DNA of 64,000 nt, from positions 1 to 64,000 of the forward strand of contig WGMK01000031.1 in the NCBI GenBank assembly GCA_016125095.1, read 5' to 3'. The notes beneath the pieces are model-generated. The model did not search any database. It worked only from the letters and a program-made list of their open reading frames with translations, and was not told the DNA's origin. Positions within the stretch are counted from its first letter, which is position 1. Every line of letters starts with the position of its first letter. The position numbers were made by a program, and so were the translations under genes. Below, one piece after another: positions 44,962 to 53,734 of the stretch. This DNA comes from Candidatus Hydrogenedens sp. GTDB lineage: Bacteria; Hydrogenedentota; Hydrogenedentia; Hydrogenedentales; JAEUWI01.

Positions 44962-45438
44962 TCAGGGCTGCTGGCGCCCCCGGGCCGATTTCACGGCGCG
45001 GTCGATTTCCCGCTTCGATTCCCGCGCCTTGATCGCGTCGCGTTTGTCGTGCGTCTGCCGGCCGCGGCACAGGCCCACCAGCACCTTCACCTTGCCGCGC
45101 TTGAAATACACCCGCAGCGGCACCACCGTCAGGCCCTTTTCTTCCACCCGCGCCTTCAGCTTGTCGATTTCGTGGCGGTGCATCAGCAGCTTGCGCTTGC
45201 GCTCCACCTCGTGGTTCAGGATGTTCGCCTGCTTGTAGGGGCCGATATGCACACCCACCAGCCACAACTCGCCGCTCCGGAAATCCGCGTAGGAATCCTT
45301 GAGCATGATGCTGCCCTCGGCGCGCAGCGACTTCACTTCGCTGCCCACCAGCGCAATGCCCGCCTCGTAGGTGTCCAGCACCTCGTAGTCGTGGCGGGCC
45401 TTGCGGTTGTCGGCCAGCGTCTTCTCGCCCTCTCCCAT
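44962..45438 (-). CDS. smpB: SsrA-binding protein SmpB
   Basis: 158 aa. Partner of tmRNA in trans-translation ribosome rescue. Family blocks: NRKARHDYEVLDTYEAGIALVGSEVKSLR, SYADFRSGELWLVGVHIGPY, LLMHRHEIDKL, and the basic tail GKVKVLVGLCRGRQTHDKR. The start shares one base with the tolB stop (TGATG), so smpB is coupled to tolB in this genome. The frame extends upstream into tolB but that extension is not meaningful. Confidence 0.95.
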   Translation of the reverse strand: MGEGEKTLADNRKARHDYEVLDTYEAGIALVGSEVKSLRAEGSIMLKDSYADFRSGELWLVGVHIGPYKQANILNHEVERKRKLLMHRHEIDKLKARVEEKGLTVVPLRVYFKRGKVKVLVGLCRGRQTHDKRDAIKARESKREIDRAVKSARGRQQP

Positions 45439-46760
45439 CAGCGGCGGCGCGGACCCCAGCTGGGGCCTTCGCTCCGTCCGCGCTGCGTCGGCATGCGCCG
45501 CTCGATGCCCGTCTCCGGGTTCACCATCCACAGCTCGGGGCTGCCCGCGCGCGTCGTCATGAACACCACATGGCGGCTGTCGGGCGACCAGCTCGGCGAC
45601 TCGTTGCTGCCGTGGCTGTTCGTCACGCGGATCGGGTTCGAGCCGTCCGCGCTCATCACGTAAATCTCGAGGCCCTCGCCGCTCTTCTCCGCCACGTAGG
45701 CGATGCGCGCGCCGTCGGGCGACCACGCCGGGTCGTACGACGAACCGCCCTGGAAGGACAGGCGCGAGCCGTCGCCGCCCGAGGCAGGCATTACGTAGAT
45801 CTGCGGCGCGCCCGCGCGGTCGCTCACAAAGGCGATGCGGCTGCCGTCGGGCGAATACACCGGCGAGGTGTCGCCGAACTTGTTGCGCGTCAGGCGCTGC
45901 GGATTCGTGCCATCCGCGTTGCGCACGTAGATTTCCGTGTTGCCGTCCTTACTCAGCGTCATCGCGATCTTGCTGCCGTCGGGCGACCAGGCGGGGGAGA
46001 GGTTCAGGCCCACTTCGCCCGATATCCGCACCGACTGTCCGCTCGTGCGGTTGTACACGTAGAGGAAGGGGTAGTTGTCCTTGTAGGAGAGATAGGCGAT
46101 CTTCGTGCCGTCGGGCGACATCTTCGGCTTGATGCTGATCGAGTTGTGCTGGGTCACCTGCTTGGCGTTCGCGCCGTCGTAGTCCGCCACGAAGATTTCC
46201 TTGCCGCCGCCGGCCGCCGCGCTGAACACGATCTCCGAGGTGCTCATGCCCTGCTCGCCCTCGATGTAGCGCATGATTTCTTCCGAGAAGCGGTGCGCCG
46301 CCAGGCGGCCGAATTCGCGGCCCACGCGCAGTTCCTGCCCGAACACCTGATCCTTCGAGGCCAGGTCGAACAGGCGCAGGCGCGCCACCAGCTGGCCGCC
46401 CTCGGTCGAGATGCTGCCGTACACCAGGTTCTCCGCACGCGTCGCGGGCGGTGCCCACATCTCCAGGTCGAGCTGCGTCACTTCCGCGCTCAGCCCCGTG
46501 AACCCGGGCGGGAACTCCGTCGGCTTCAGCACGATGAAGCGGTCGGTGAAATCGAGGTCGTACGCGATGACTTCCGCCATTTCGCGCGCAATGCCCGCCA
46601 GTTCCGGCTCGACCGACGCGAAGGGCGGCACGGCAATCGGCACGCGCGTGTCGGAGGCGCCGGTGGAATCAATCCGGATGCCGCCGTCTTGCGCCGTGGC
46701 GGCGGAGGCAAGGGTCAGGATCGTCAGGGTCAGTGCAATGCTCAGGGGCCTGAAAAGCAT
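45438..46760 (-). CDS. tolB: Tol-Pal system beta-propeller protein TolB
   Basis: 440 aa. A signal peptide (to about residue 23, ASAATAQ) precedes an N-terminal alpha/beta domain and a six-bladed propeller with repeated SPDGxxIAY/F motifs (KMSPDGTKIAYLSY, AWSPDGSKIAM, VYSPDGSRIAFVSD, AWSPDGARIAYVAE, SWSPDSRHVVFMT). Periplasmic part of the Tol-Pal envelope system. GGAGA lies upstream of ATG 46760; 38 bases separate it from the TonB/TolA-like gene. tolQ, tolR and pal are not in the window. Confidence 0.93.
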   Translation of the reverse strand: MLFRPLSIALTLTILTLASAATAQDGGIRIDSTGASDTRVPIAVPPFASVEPELAGIAREMAEVIAYDLDFTDRFIVLKPTEFPPGFTGLSAEVTQLDLEMWAPPATRAENLVYGSISTEGGQLVARLRLFDLASKDQVFGQELRVGREFGRLAAHRFSEEIMRYIEGEQGMSTSEIVFSAAAGGGKEIFVADYDGANAKQVTQHNSISIKPKMSPDGTKIAYLSYKDNYPFLYVYNRTSGQSVRISGEVGLNLSPAWSPDGSKIAMTLSKDGNTEIYVRNADGTNPQRLTRNKFGDTSPVYSPDGSRIAFVSDRAGAPQIYVMPASGGDGSRLSFQGGSSYDPAWSPDGARIAYVAEKSGEGLEIYVMSADGSNPIRVTNSHGSNESPSWSPDSRHVVFMTTRAGSPELWMVNPETGIERRMPTQRGRSEGPSWGPRRR

Positions 46761-46798
46761 GATGTTCTCCGTCTGTTGCTGGCCGAACCGCGATTCTA

Positions 46799-47731
46799 TC
46801 ACCGCAGCAGGCTGAATCCGTAAACGATGTACAACTCCGGTTCCTTGAAGCTGTCGGGCAGCGGCGGAAACGGCGCCGATAGCATGATCGAGCGCAGGCC
46901 GGTTTCGGCCACGCGCGGATCGTCGGCTTCCTTTAACACCACCGGGGTATCCAGCAACATGCCGTCCCGGCTTACCGTGAATCCAATTTCCGCCGTCATC
47001 GACTCGCCATCCAGGCTCACACCGCCCGGCGGCGCCCAAACCCGGTCTACCTTACGCTTTACATTCGTCGCCCACGTCCCAAGTTCCGTCGGCATGCCCC
47101 GAGCGCCGCTTTCGCTGCGCGACGCCGTGGCCGGCGCAGGCTTCGGAGCGGGCTTCGATTCTGGCACAGGTTCGGCCTTTTTCTCGGGTTCCGGCTTCTC
47201 TTCCGGTTCCTTGGGCTTCTCCGGCTCCTTCGGTTTTTCGGGCTCGGGCTTTTTCTCGGGCTCTTTTTTCTTCTCGGGTTCCGGCTTTTTCTCCGGCTCC
47301 TTTTCCTTCACCGGCTCCGGCTTCTTCGGCTCCTCCTTCGGAGGCGTCGGCTTCGGTATCTCCTTCGGCGGCTCCGGCTTGGGCGGATCCGGTTTGGGCG
47401 GATCGGGCTTCGGGGGGTCCGGTTTCGGGGGATCGGGCTTGGGCGGGTCCGGTTTCGGCGGCTCGGGCTTGGGCTGTTCCGGCGTGGGATTCTCGATGAC
47501 CTCAGTGATATCCGGGTTGCCCTGCTGCTGTTCGCCCAGCACGCTCACCTCAAATACCTGAATCGGTTCCGGCCGCGGCCGCTCGATGGAAAGCGCATAG
47601 AAGATGAACGCGATGCCGGCATGTACCAGCACCGCGGCAATAATGGCGAGGCGCAAACCTGAGCGGCGCCGGTAGGCGCGGTAATACTGATCGAATCGGT
47701 TGTCCAAGGATTTCCGTCCAATGGCGGCCAT
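46799..47731 (-). CDS. TonB/TolA-like envelope-spanning protein
   Basis: 310 aa. One TM helix (about 27-46), a long rod (about 75-205) of Pro-Glu/Lys repeats (PKPDPPKPDP five times, then EPEKKPEPEKK type), and a compact C-terminal domain (about 215-310) that looks like the TonB/TolA C-terminus (TVSRDGMLLDTPVVLKEADDPRVAETGLRSI). Being upstream of tolB it probably serves as TolA. The repeats make it prone to length variation. Confidence 0.82.
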   Translation of the reverse strand: MAAIGRKSLDNRFDQYYRAYRRRSGLRLAIIAAVLVHAGIAFIFYALSIERPRPEPIQVFEVSVLGEQQQGNPDITEVIENPTPEQPKPEPPKPDPPKPDPPKPDPPKPDPPKPDPPKPEPPKEIPKPTPPKEEPKKPEPVKEKEPEKKPEPEKKKEPEKKPEPEKPKEPEKPKEPEEKPEPEKKAEPVPESKPAPKPAPATASRSESGARGMPTELGTWATNVKRKVDRVWAPPGGVSLDGESMTAEIGFTVSRDGMLLDTPVVLKEADDPRVAETGLRSIMLSAPFPPLPDSFKEPELYIVYGFSLLR

Positions 47732-47794
47732 GCTGCCGCGCAGACACGTCTAGCTTCCGCCGTCATATCCCGGGGAGCCGCTGCGGGTTCCCTC

Positions 47795-47800
47795 AGTGTA
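47795..47800 (-). promoter_or_regulatory. Extended -10 candidate for the tonB-like/tolB/smpB operon
   Basis: Minus-strand tgctacact (TGnTACACT); the -10 hexamer is 47795-47800, about 63 bases upstream of the first ATG. No convincing -35 box. Confidence 0.4.
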
Positions 47801-47833
47801 GCAATTTTCCCGTGCCGTACGCCACGCGCGGGC

Positions 47834-47863
47834 TTGTGCCAAACCACTGCCGTTGGCTATGTT
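47834..47863 (+). promoter_or_regulatory. Putative promoter of the ASST-like lipoprotein gene
   Basis: -35 TTGTGC (47834-47839), an 18-base spacer and -10 TATGTT (47858-47863), divergent from the tonB-like gene. Confidence 0.38.
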
Positions 47864-47906
47864 GCGGCTTCGGGACACCTTAAAACGCATACAGGACCAG
47901 ACGACG

Positions 47907-49220
47907 ATGACGGCACGGAAATTCAGTGGGACCATGGCGGCCGCGGCGCTGCTGCTGGCGGGCTGCGGCGGCGGCATGCCCCCCGCAGGCGAGCTGTTTC
48001 AGGAACACAACGACGGGGTGATGAAGCCCATGGGCGCGCCCTACGGCATCTGGAACGAGGCGCCCGACGCGGCGGGCGGCGCGGACTACGACGCGGCGGT
48101 GGAGCAGCTGGACGCGCTGGGCTACCTGGCAGGCAGCACGGAGGTCTCGGCCGGGGCGGCGGTGCGCCGCCACGACCCCGCCCGCGCCTTCGAGGGACTG
48201 AATTTCTACACCTCGGGCCATGCTCCCGCGGCCATTCTGGCCGACATGGAGGGGCGGCCGCTCCACGAATGGCGCTTCGAGCTTAAGGCCGTCTGGCCGG
48301 ACTACCCGGTCTACAAGGACAGCCCCAAGACCGGCTACTGGCGGCGGGCGTATCTCTATCCCAACGGCGACGTGCTGGCCATTTTCGAGGGCATCGGCAT
48401 CATCAAGGTCGACCAGGATTCGAACCTGATCTGGGCGCAGCAGAACGGCGCGCACCACGACCTGCAGGTGCTCGACGACGGCACCATCTGGGTGCTGACG
48501 CGGGCGGTGAAGCAGATGCCGGAAATCCATGAGCGCCTGCCCACGCTCGAGGACTTCGCCACCGAACTCGCGCCCGACGGCAGCACGCGCCGCTCCATTT
48601 CGCTGCTCGAGGCCGCGAAGAAGTCGGGCGAGATCGGCCGCGAGTTCTGGCGGCGCATGGGCAGCTCGGGCGATGTCCTCCACACCAACAGCATCGAACT
48701 GCTCGATGGGCGGCTGGCGGATCAGAACCCCGCCTTTGCCACGGGCAGCCTGCTGCTTTCCATGCTCTACCCCGACACCATCGCCGTGCTCGATCCCGTT
48801 GCGGGCGAGTTCACCTGGGCGCTGCGCGGATCGTGGCGGCGGCAGCACGACGCCACGGTGCAGCACGACGGCACGCTCACGCTCTTCGACAACCGGGCCG
48901 AGGCCAAGCGTACGCGCGTGATTCAGGTCGACCCCGCCACCGGCGCGGAGACGGTGCTGTTCGGCGGCACGGATGCGGAGCCGTTCTACACCTTCTCCTG
49001 CGGCACCGCGGCGCGCCTGCCCAACGGCAACCTGCTGGCCACCGAATCCGATGGCGGGCGGGCGCTCGAGGTCGCGCCCGACGGCGCGATCGTGTGGGAG
49101 TTCTACAACCCCCACCGCGCGGGCGACCAGGGGCAGTACATCGCCACATTGTTCGAGGTGGTGCGGCTGCCGAAGGACTACGTGCAGTTGGATCTGCCCG
49201 CCCCGGCCGCCTCGCCATGA
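47907..49220 (+). CDS. Arylsulfotransferase-like (ASST/Arylsulfotran_2) lipoprotein
   Basis: 437 aa starting at ATG 47907 with a lipoprotein signal (LLLAGCGGG), so probably membrane-attached. The body is a beta-propeller of the PQQ-like/ASST type: RAYLYPNGDVLAIFEGIGIIKVDQDSNLIWAQ, then QNGAHHDLQVLDDGTIWVLTR with the His-His pair typical of the family active site, VLHTNSIELLDG, and ARLPNGNLLATESDGGRALEVAPDGAIVWEF. Family members transfer sulfate between phenolics; many homologues have unknown roles. The frame continues upstream to 47853 but lacks ribosome-site support. It overlaps the next gene by four bases. Confidence 0.75.
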   Translation: MTARKFSGTMAAAALLLAGCGGGMPPAGELFQEHNDGVMKPMGAPYGIWNEAPDAAGGADYDAAVEQLDALGYLAGSTEVSAGAAVRRHDPARAFEGLNFYTSGHAPAAILADMEGRPLHEWRFELKAVWPDYPVYKDSPKTGYWRRAYLYPNGDVLAIFEGIGIIKVDQDSNLIWAQQNGAHHDLQVLDDGTIWVLTRAVKQMPEIHERLPTLEDFATELAPDGSTRRSISLLEAAKKSGEIGREFWRRMGSSGDVLHTNSIELLDGRLADQNPAFATGSLLLSMLYPDTIAVLDPVAGEFTWALRGSWRRQHDATVQHDGTLTLFDNRAEAKRTRVIQVDPATGAETVLFGGTDAEPFYTFSCGTAARLPNGNLLATESDGGRALEVAPDGAIVWEFYNPHRAGDQGQYIATLFEVVRLPKDYVQLDLPAPAASP

Positions 49221-50620
49221 TCGGCGATGGCCTGCCGGGAGAAGCGGAGATGGCGGCGCGCGTCGCCGAGGCCGCCGCACTCCACGATGCCGGCCGCCAC
49301 GACGCCGCCTTCGATATCCTGAGCCAATTACCCGACGTGCTTCCGCCGCGTTTTCCCCACGTCGAGTTGGAGGCGGCTGTCCTCGGACAGCGCGTACTCG
49401 CTGCGATGGCCGACGATCCGCGCTACGAGCCGCATGCAACGTCCCTGTTCTTCAAGGCGCAGGGACGGTTCTTCCGTGCCTCGTATATCGACCCGATTCA
49501 CCCCGAGGCGAACGCACTGCAGGCCGCGCACTGGCGGCGCATCGGGCGCGCAGACCGCGCGCGGGCGCTCGAACGCACGCACGCCCTCGCGACGGGGAAG
49601 CCCCTGCCGGAGCCCCTTCCGACGGTCACGGTCGCGCAGTCAGTCCCGGCGTATACCGGATACCGCCCGCGCGTACTCTGGCTTATGAACCCGGCCTACG
49701 ACCCGGGGGCCGATGTGCTTTACGACGGGCTCTGCCGGGCGCTCGGCAAGGAGCGCGTCGAGGAGTGGCCCTATAAGCCGATGCTGCACGGGCAGGACCG
49801 CGAGAAGGCGGAGTATTACCCCACGGTCTTCGAGTATCCGGGCGAGCCGCGCGATCTGGAATGGATCTGCGCGCAGCTGCGGGCCGGGGCCTTCGACCTG
49901 GTTCTCTACGGCGACGTGCTGGATACGATACCGCCCGAGGCGCTGGCCCGGATTGCCGAAGCGGCGGGGGAGACGCCGTGGTGCCTGCTCGATTTGTGGG
50001 ACGACGCGGGCGATTATCAACGGGCGTTTATTGATCGCATTGGGCTGCGCGCGGCGCTGGCGTACTTCAAGCGCGAGATGATCGCCGGTTGCCGTTATGG
50101 CGACAACACGGTGCCGTTGCCGCTGTCGTATCCCGAGGGGCTGGCGGCGTCCGCGGCGGGCGAACCCCGGCCCGAGGCCGTCTTCTGGACCGGCAACCGG
50201 TTCTATGGCCAGCGGCGGTTGTATCTGGAATGCCTCGAGCAGAGCGTGCAGGGAGACTTCGGGCGGCGTCTGGACCAGCAGGCCTACCGCGACGCGTTGC
50301 GGCGGGCGAACATCGGCGTGTCGCTGCTGGGCTTCGGCTTCGATACCGTCCGCTACTACGAGGTGCCCTGCAACGGCGGCATGCTGCTGGCTGAACAGCC
50401 ACCCATCGTCATTCCGCACGATTTCACAAGCGGGGAGAATGCGCTGCACTTCCGCGACCTGCAGGAATTCAACGAGCAGCTCGCCTGGTGCTTCTCCCAT
50501 CCGAACGAAGTGCTCGCGCTGGCCGCGCGCGGCCATCAGCACGCGATGGCGTATCACACCGGCACCGCCCGCGCGCGGCAGATGCTGGCAGCCATCGAAC
50601 AACGGCTGGACGCGCGCTAA
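49217..50620 (+). CDS. Glycosyltransferase with GT4-like C-terminal domain
   Basis: 467 aa, no signal peptide. An N-terminal helical region with tetratricopeptide-like character (about 10-130) is followed by VLWLMNPAYDPGADVLYDGLCRALG and a C-terminal domain (about 340-460) of the Glyco_trans_1_2 type: ANIGVSLLGFGFDTVRYYEVPCNGGMLLAEQ, then FRDLQEFNEQLAWCFSHPNE. Possibly a glycan- or spore-coat-type transferase acting in the cytoplasm. Coupled by ATGA to the ASST-like gene; converges with the Sel1 gene by a four-base stop overlap. Confidence 0.75.
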   Translation: MIGDGLPGEAEMAARVAEAAALHDAGRHDAAFDILSQLPDVLPPRFPHVELEAAVLGQRVLAAMADDPRYEPHATSLFFKAQGRFFRASYIDPIHPEANALQAAHWRRIGRADRARALERTHALATGKPLPEPLPTVTVAQSVPAYTGYRPRVLWLMNPAYDPGADVLYDGLCRALGKERVEEWPYKPMLHGQDREKAEYYPTVFEYPGEPRDLEWICAQLRAGAFDLVLYGDVLDTIPPEALARIAEAAGETPWCLLDLWDDAGDYQRAFIDRIGLRAALAYFKREMIAGCRYGDNTVPLPLSYPEGLAASAAGEPRPEAVFWTGNRFYGQRRLYLECLEQSVQGDFGRRLDQQAYRDALRRANIGVSLLGFGFDTVRYYEVPCNGGMLLAEQPPIVIPHDFTSGENALHFRDLQEFNEQLAWCFSHPNEVLALAARGHQHAMAYHTGTARARQMLAAIEQRLDAR

Positions 50621-51396
50621 GGCTGGCCGGCTTCGTTCCCGGCGGCAATCGGTTCCCACGCGGCGGCGCGCTGTTCCGCCTCGGCAATCTGCTCCGGCGT
50701 CAGTTCCTTGCCGATGATCTCGATAAAATAGCCCGCGCCTTCCGAGGCATTCAGCGCCAGGGTGCTCCACATGTACGCGGTAATCAGGTCTTTCTCCGCG
50801 CCCATGCCTTTCGAAAGCATCCACGCCACCGTGACCTCGCAATCCGGGTTGCCGCGGTCCGCGCCGTACTGGAAAAGTTCGAGTGCCCGCGCCTCGTCCT
50901 TGGCTACGCCCCGGCCGGAGAGATACGCGCGGCCCAGCTGAAGCGCCCCCTCGATACTCCCCGCATCCGCCGCCCGCTGGTACCACGCCGCTCCTCGCTC
51001 CAGGTCCTGCGCCACGCCCTTGCCCTGGGTATACATCCAGGCCAGGTGCAGCTGCGCCTGTTCGTGGTTCTGTTCGCCCGCCTTGCGGTACCAGTCCAGC
51101 GCCGCCGCGTCGTCCTGCTCCACGCCGAGCGGCACGCTGTACATTTCGCCGAGCATGTATTGCGCCTCGGCATTGCCCTGTTCCGCCGCCATGCGGTACC
51201 ACTGCGCCGCCAGCGCATAGTCCTGCGGCGCGCCTTCGCCGGTGAAGAATGCCCACCCCAGCCGGGCTTGGGCGTCGGCGTCGCCTGCCTCGGCGTCGGC
51301 CTGCAGCGCCGCCACGGATTCCGGTACCTGCGCAGGCGCATACAGCGGCACCAGACAGCCCAGGGTCAAAAGTAGAATGACGGATAGATGGCGCAC
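50617..51396 (-). CDS. Secreted Sel1-repeat protein
   Basis: 259 aa. Signal peptide ends LYAPAQ. Five consecutive Sel1-like (TPR-type) repeats of about 36 residues (residues about 38-225), each with AQxxLGxxYxxGxGVxxDxxxAxxWYxxAA character. Such proteins are protein-protein scaffolds in the periplasm or outside. The C-terminal 30 residues are a helical capping segment. Confidence 0.88.
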   Translation of the reverse strand: MRHLSVILLLTLGCLVPLYAPAQVPESVAALQADAEAGDADAQARLGWAFFTGEGAPQDYALAAQWYRMAAEQGNAEAQYMLGEMYSVPLGVEQDDAAALDWYRKAGEQNHEQAQLHLAWMYTQGKGVAQDLERGAAWYQRAADAGSIEGALQLGRAYLSGRGVAKDEARALELFQYGADRGNPDCEVTVAWMLSKGMGAEKDLITAYMWSTLALNASEGAGYFIEIIGKELTPEQIAEAEQRAAAWEPIAAGNEAGQP

Positions 51397-51494
51397 GACA
51401 CGGCCTCCCGAAGTTGGAAAGTGAATCGCCCGGACGTGCCCTTAGTTATACGCCTGTCGACCCGGAAAGTCTCGGAAATTCTCGCGGGGGTCCG

Positions 51495-52940
51495 TTAGAA
51501 CGAGAACCGCGCGCCCGCGTAGACGTTCGAGTTGTCCTCGAACTGGCCGAAGAAGGTCGTGCGTTCGCGTCCGAGGAAGATATTCGCGCCCCCGAATATC
51601 TGCCACGCATCGTTGATCTTGTACGTCGCCGTCGGGCGCAGGTAGGCGTCCGCGTCGGAGGGGCTGTAGAAGGTGAACAGCGACAGCATCAGGTTCTGGT
51701 TCATCAGCATCTTGGTGAAGCGCACGGTGAACAGGTGCCGGAACTCGTCGCGCGCGGGCACGAAGAACGGCAGGGTGCGGCGGTAGTCCCCGTAGTCCTG
51801 CATCCATTCCATGTAGTGTTGCACGCCGATGGTGAATTCCTTCCCGGCCTCGAACTCGTAGCCGAGCAAGGTGCGCAGCTCGTCGTTGTTGACGAAGGGG
51901 TCGTTGCCGCCGCGATCCTCGCGGGAGTCGTAGTAGCCCAGCTCGGCGCTGAGGATGCCCGGACCCAGCGGGCCGCGCGCGCTCGCGCCGTATACGGAAA
52001 GCTCGGGGAAGGTCGCGCGCGGCGGCAGCAGCGTCTGTCCTCCCGGGCTCTTCCAGTAGCCGCGATAGGCATAGGCCGCCACTTCCCACGCGCCGACGTT
52101 GCGGTAGAGGCGCAGCGCGATTTCGTCGTCGTCGAAATAGTCGTGCGGCGCGTGGTAGCGCACCGGGTCGTCCGCGCCGGCCAGGCCGCCGGCCAGCGGC
52201 GAGTAATAGCTGAAGCGGTCGCCTGTGGGAAAGCGGTCGGGCGCGAAGCGCGGCGTGTAAACCAGTTCGACGTTGACTGCGTCGTTGTACCAGCCCACGC
52301 GCAGGCTGTCGGAGGGCGCTTTCAGGTACTCGACGTCGCGCCCCGAGAGGAACGCCACCCAGTCCTTGGGGAAGAGGTCGTTGATAAACAGCAGATCGCC
52401 GACGCCCCAGGTGAGCACCTGCCGGCCTATGCGGAGGTCGAGCGAGTCCGTCACCGGCCAGGTCAGCCGCAGAAACCGGATGTCGTCTTCCACGCGATCG
52501 AAAGCCGCGTCGTAGATCAGGTCGCCAATAAACTCGAAGCTGGCGCGATCGCCATCGACGCGTGCGTCCAGTTGTAGCCGCGATTCCCCGAGTGTCGCCG
52601 TCTTCGATTGCACGGCGTCGTCCCGGATGCGGAAGCCCGAGCGGTTGTCCCAGAAGCCATGCAGCTTCAGCCGCGAGGCTGGTCGCTCGGAGGTTTCCAC
52701 TTCCGAGGACGCCTGCGAATCACCCAGTCCCGGAGGCAGGGCGGGTTCGGCCGAGTCCCCGCCCAACCCCGGAGGCAGCGAGGGCTCGGAGGTAGCCCCG
52801 CCAAGGCCGGGAGGCAGCGCGGGTTCCTCTTTGGGCGCGTCGAGCCCCGGCGGCAGCGCCGGTTCCTCGGCGGACGCGGCAAACGCGACGCCCAGCGCCA
52901 GCGCGGCGCACGCGAATCCTCTATAGGCCAAGGCGTTCAT
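51495..52940 (-). CDS. Outer-membrane beta-barrel protein with PPGL repeats (DUF1302-like)
   Basis: 481 aa. Signal peptide (AFAASAEE), then four imperfect repeats of EPALPPGLGG-type (residues about 25-75), then a beta-rich barrel with alternating aromatic residues ending in AGARFSF, with the terminal Phe typical of outer-membrane proteins. Within the barrel LHGFWDNRSGFRIRDD and DLRIGRQVLTWGVGDLLFINDLF match DUF1302-like proteins that accompany MMPL pumps. It is third in the operon; only 53-bp spacing patterns are needed for joint transcription. Its substrate is unknown. Confidence 0.75.
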   Translation of the reverse strand: MNALAYRGFACAALALGVAFAASAEEPALPPGLDAPKEEPALPPGLGGATSEPSLPPGLGGDSAEPALPPGLGDSQASSEVETSERPASRLKLHGFWDNRSGFRIRDDAVQSKTATLGESRLQLDARVDGDRASFEFIGDLIYDAAFDRVEDDIRFLRLTWPVTDSLDLRIGRQVLTWGVGDLLFINDLFPKDWVAFLSGRDVEYLKAPSDSLRVGWYNDAVNVELVYTPRFAPDRFPTGDRFSYYSPLAGGLAGADDPVRYHAPHDYFDDDEIALRLYRNVGAWEVAAYAYRGYWKSPGGQTLLPPRATFPELSVYGASARGPLGPGILSAELGYYDSREDRGGNDPFVNNDELRTLLGYEFEAGKEFTIGVQHYMEWMQDYGDYRRTLPFFVPARDEFRHLFTVRFTKMLMNQNLMLSLFTFYSPSDADAYLRPTATYKINDAWQIFGGANIFLGRERTTFFGQFEDNSNVYAGARFSF

Positions 52941-53732
52941 TTAGCGGAGATACTCCCGCGGCGCGCGGCGCAGGTAGCGCTCGGTGAAAATGTCTTCCGG
53001 CATGTCGAGGTCGTACTTGATGTCGTGGTACTCGTTCACCGTGAAGCCGCCGATGCGCTTGTCGGTCATCTTCGACTTGGTCACCGTCGGGTAGCCCTGG
53101 ATGGTATCGACCGCGAGGATCTCGTTGGTGCGGTAGACCTCGCCGCCCTTCTCGAACTCGACCTTCACCGGCAGATAGGTGCCCTTGTGAAGCCACATCG
53201 TGAAGCTGTCGAACTCGACGGCGTCCTTGTTCTTGGGTGTGTTTTTCAGCACGTAGTAGGTATCGGTCGTCTCGACGAGTTCGTGGTCGTCCTCGTCGAT
53301 GCCGCGCCCGGACACGTCCTCGTAGAAATAGTGGGAGCCCACGAAGCTGGTGCGTTCGTCCGCCGCGGCGATGCGTTTGGTCACGTCGAGCGCCGGCAGA
53401 TAGAGCCAGCGGTCGTCGTCCTGCCCGAGGTGCTTCCACACCAGGAAGGCCGTGTCGCGCACGTCTGCCGGCTCGTGGAAGTACACATAGAAGCGCTGCT
53501 TGCCGCCGTCCTCGCCGGAGTCGCGGCGGAGAATCGTCAGCTCGCGCTTGCGCTCGCGGCCCTGCGCATCGGTAATGGTCATCGTCACGCCCGCGCGGCC
53601 GTCCTTGCCCTGATAGTACGAGGCGGTATTGGTGCGCGCGACGATGTCGTCGACGGTCGGCTCCTGCGCGACGGCGGACAGGCAGGCCGCCAGGCCGGCA
53701 GCGGCGATAGCGAATGCGAAGTGTTTCTTCAT
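52941..53732 (-). CDS. LolA-like outer-membrane lipoprotein-sorting protein
   Basis: 263 aa. Signal peptide ends LSAVAQEP. The beta-barrel-like fold of the lipoprotein-sorting family (PF17131 type): VTMTITDAQGRERKRELTILRR, VYFHEPADVRDTAFLVWKHLGQDDDRWLYLPALDVTKRI, SFVGSHYFYEDVSGRGID. It usually sits between an MMPL pump and a beta-barrel and may chaperone a lipid across the periplasm. Its stop abuts the next gene, and two bases separate it from the pump gene. Confidence 0.86.
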   Translation of the reverse strand: MKKHFAFAIAAAGLAACLSAVAQEPTVDDIVARTNTASYYQGKDGRAGVTMTITDAQGRERKRELTILRRDSGEDGGKQRFYVYFHEPADVRDTAFLVWKHLGQDDDRWLYLPALDVTKRIAAADERTSFVGSHYFYEDVSGRGIDEDDHELVETTDTYYVLKNTPKNKDAVEFDSFTMWLHKGTYLPVKVEFEKGGEVYRTNEILAVDTIQGYPTVTKSKMTDKRIGGFTVNEYHDIKYDLDMPEDIFTERYLRRAPREYLR

Positions 53733-53734
53733 GG

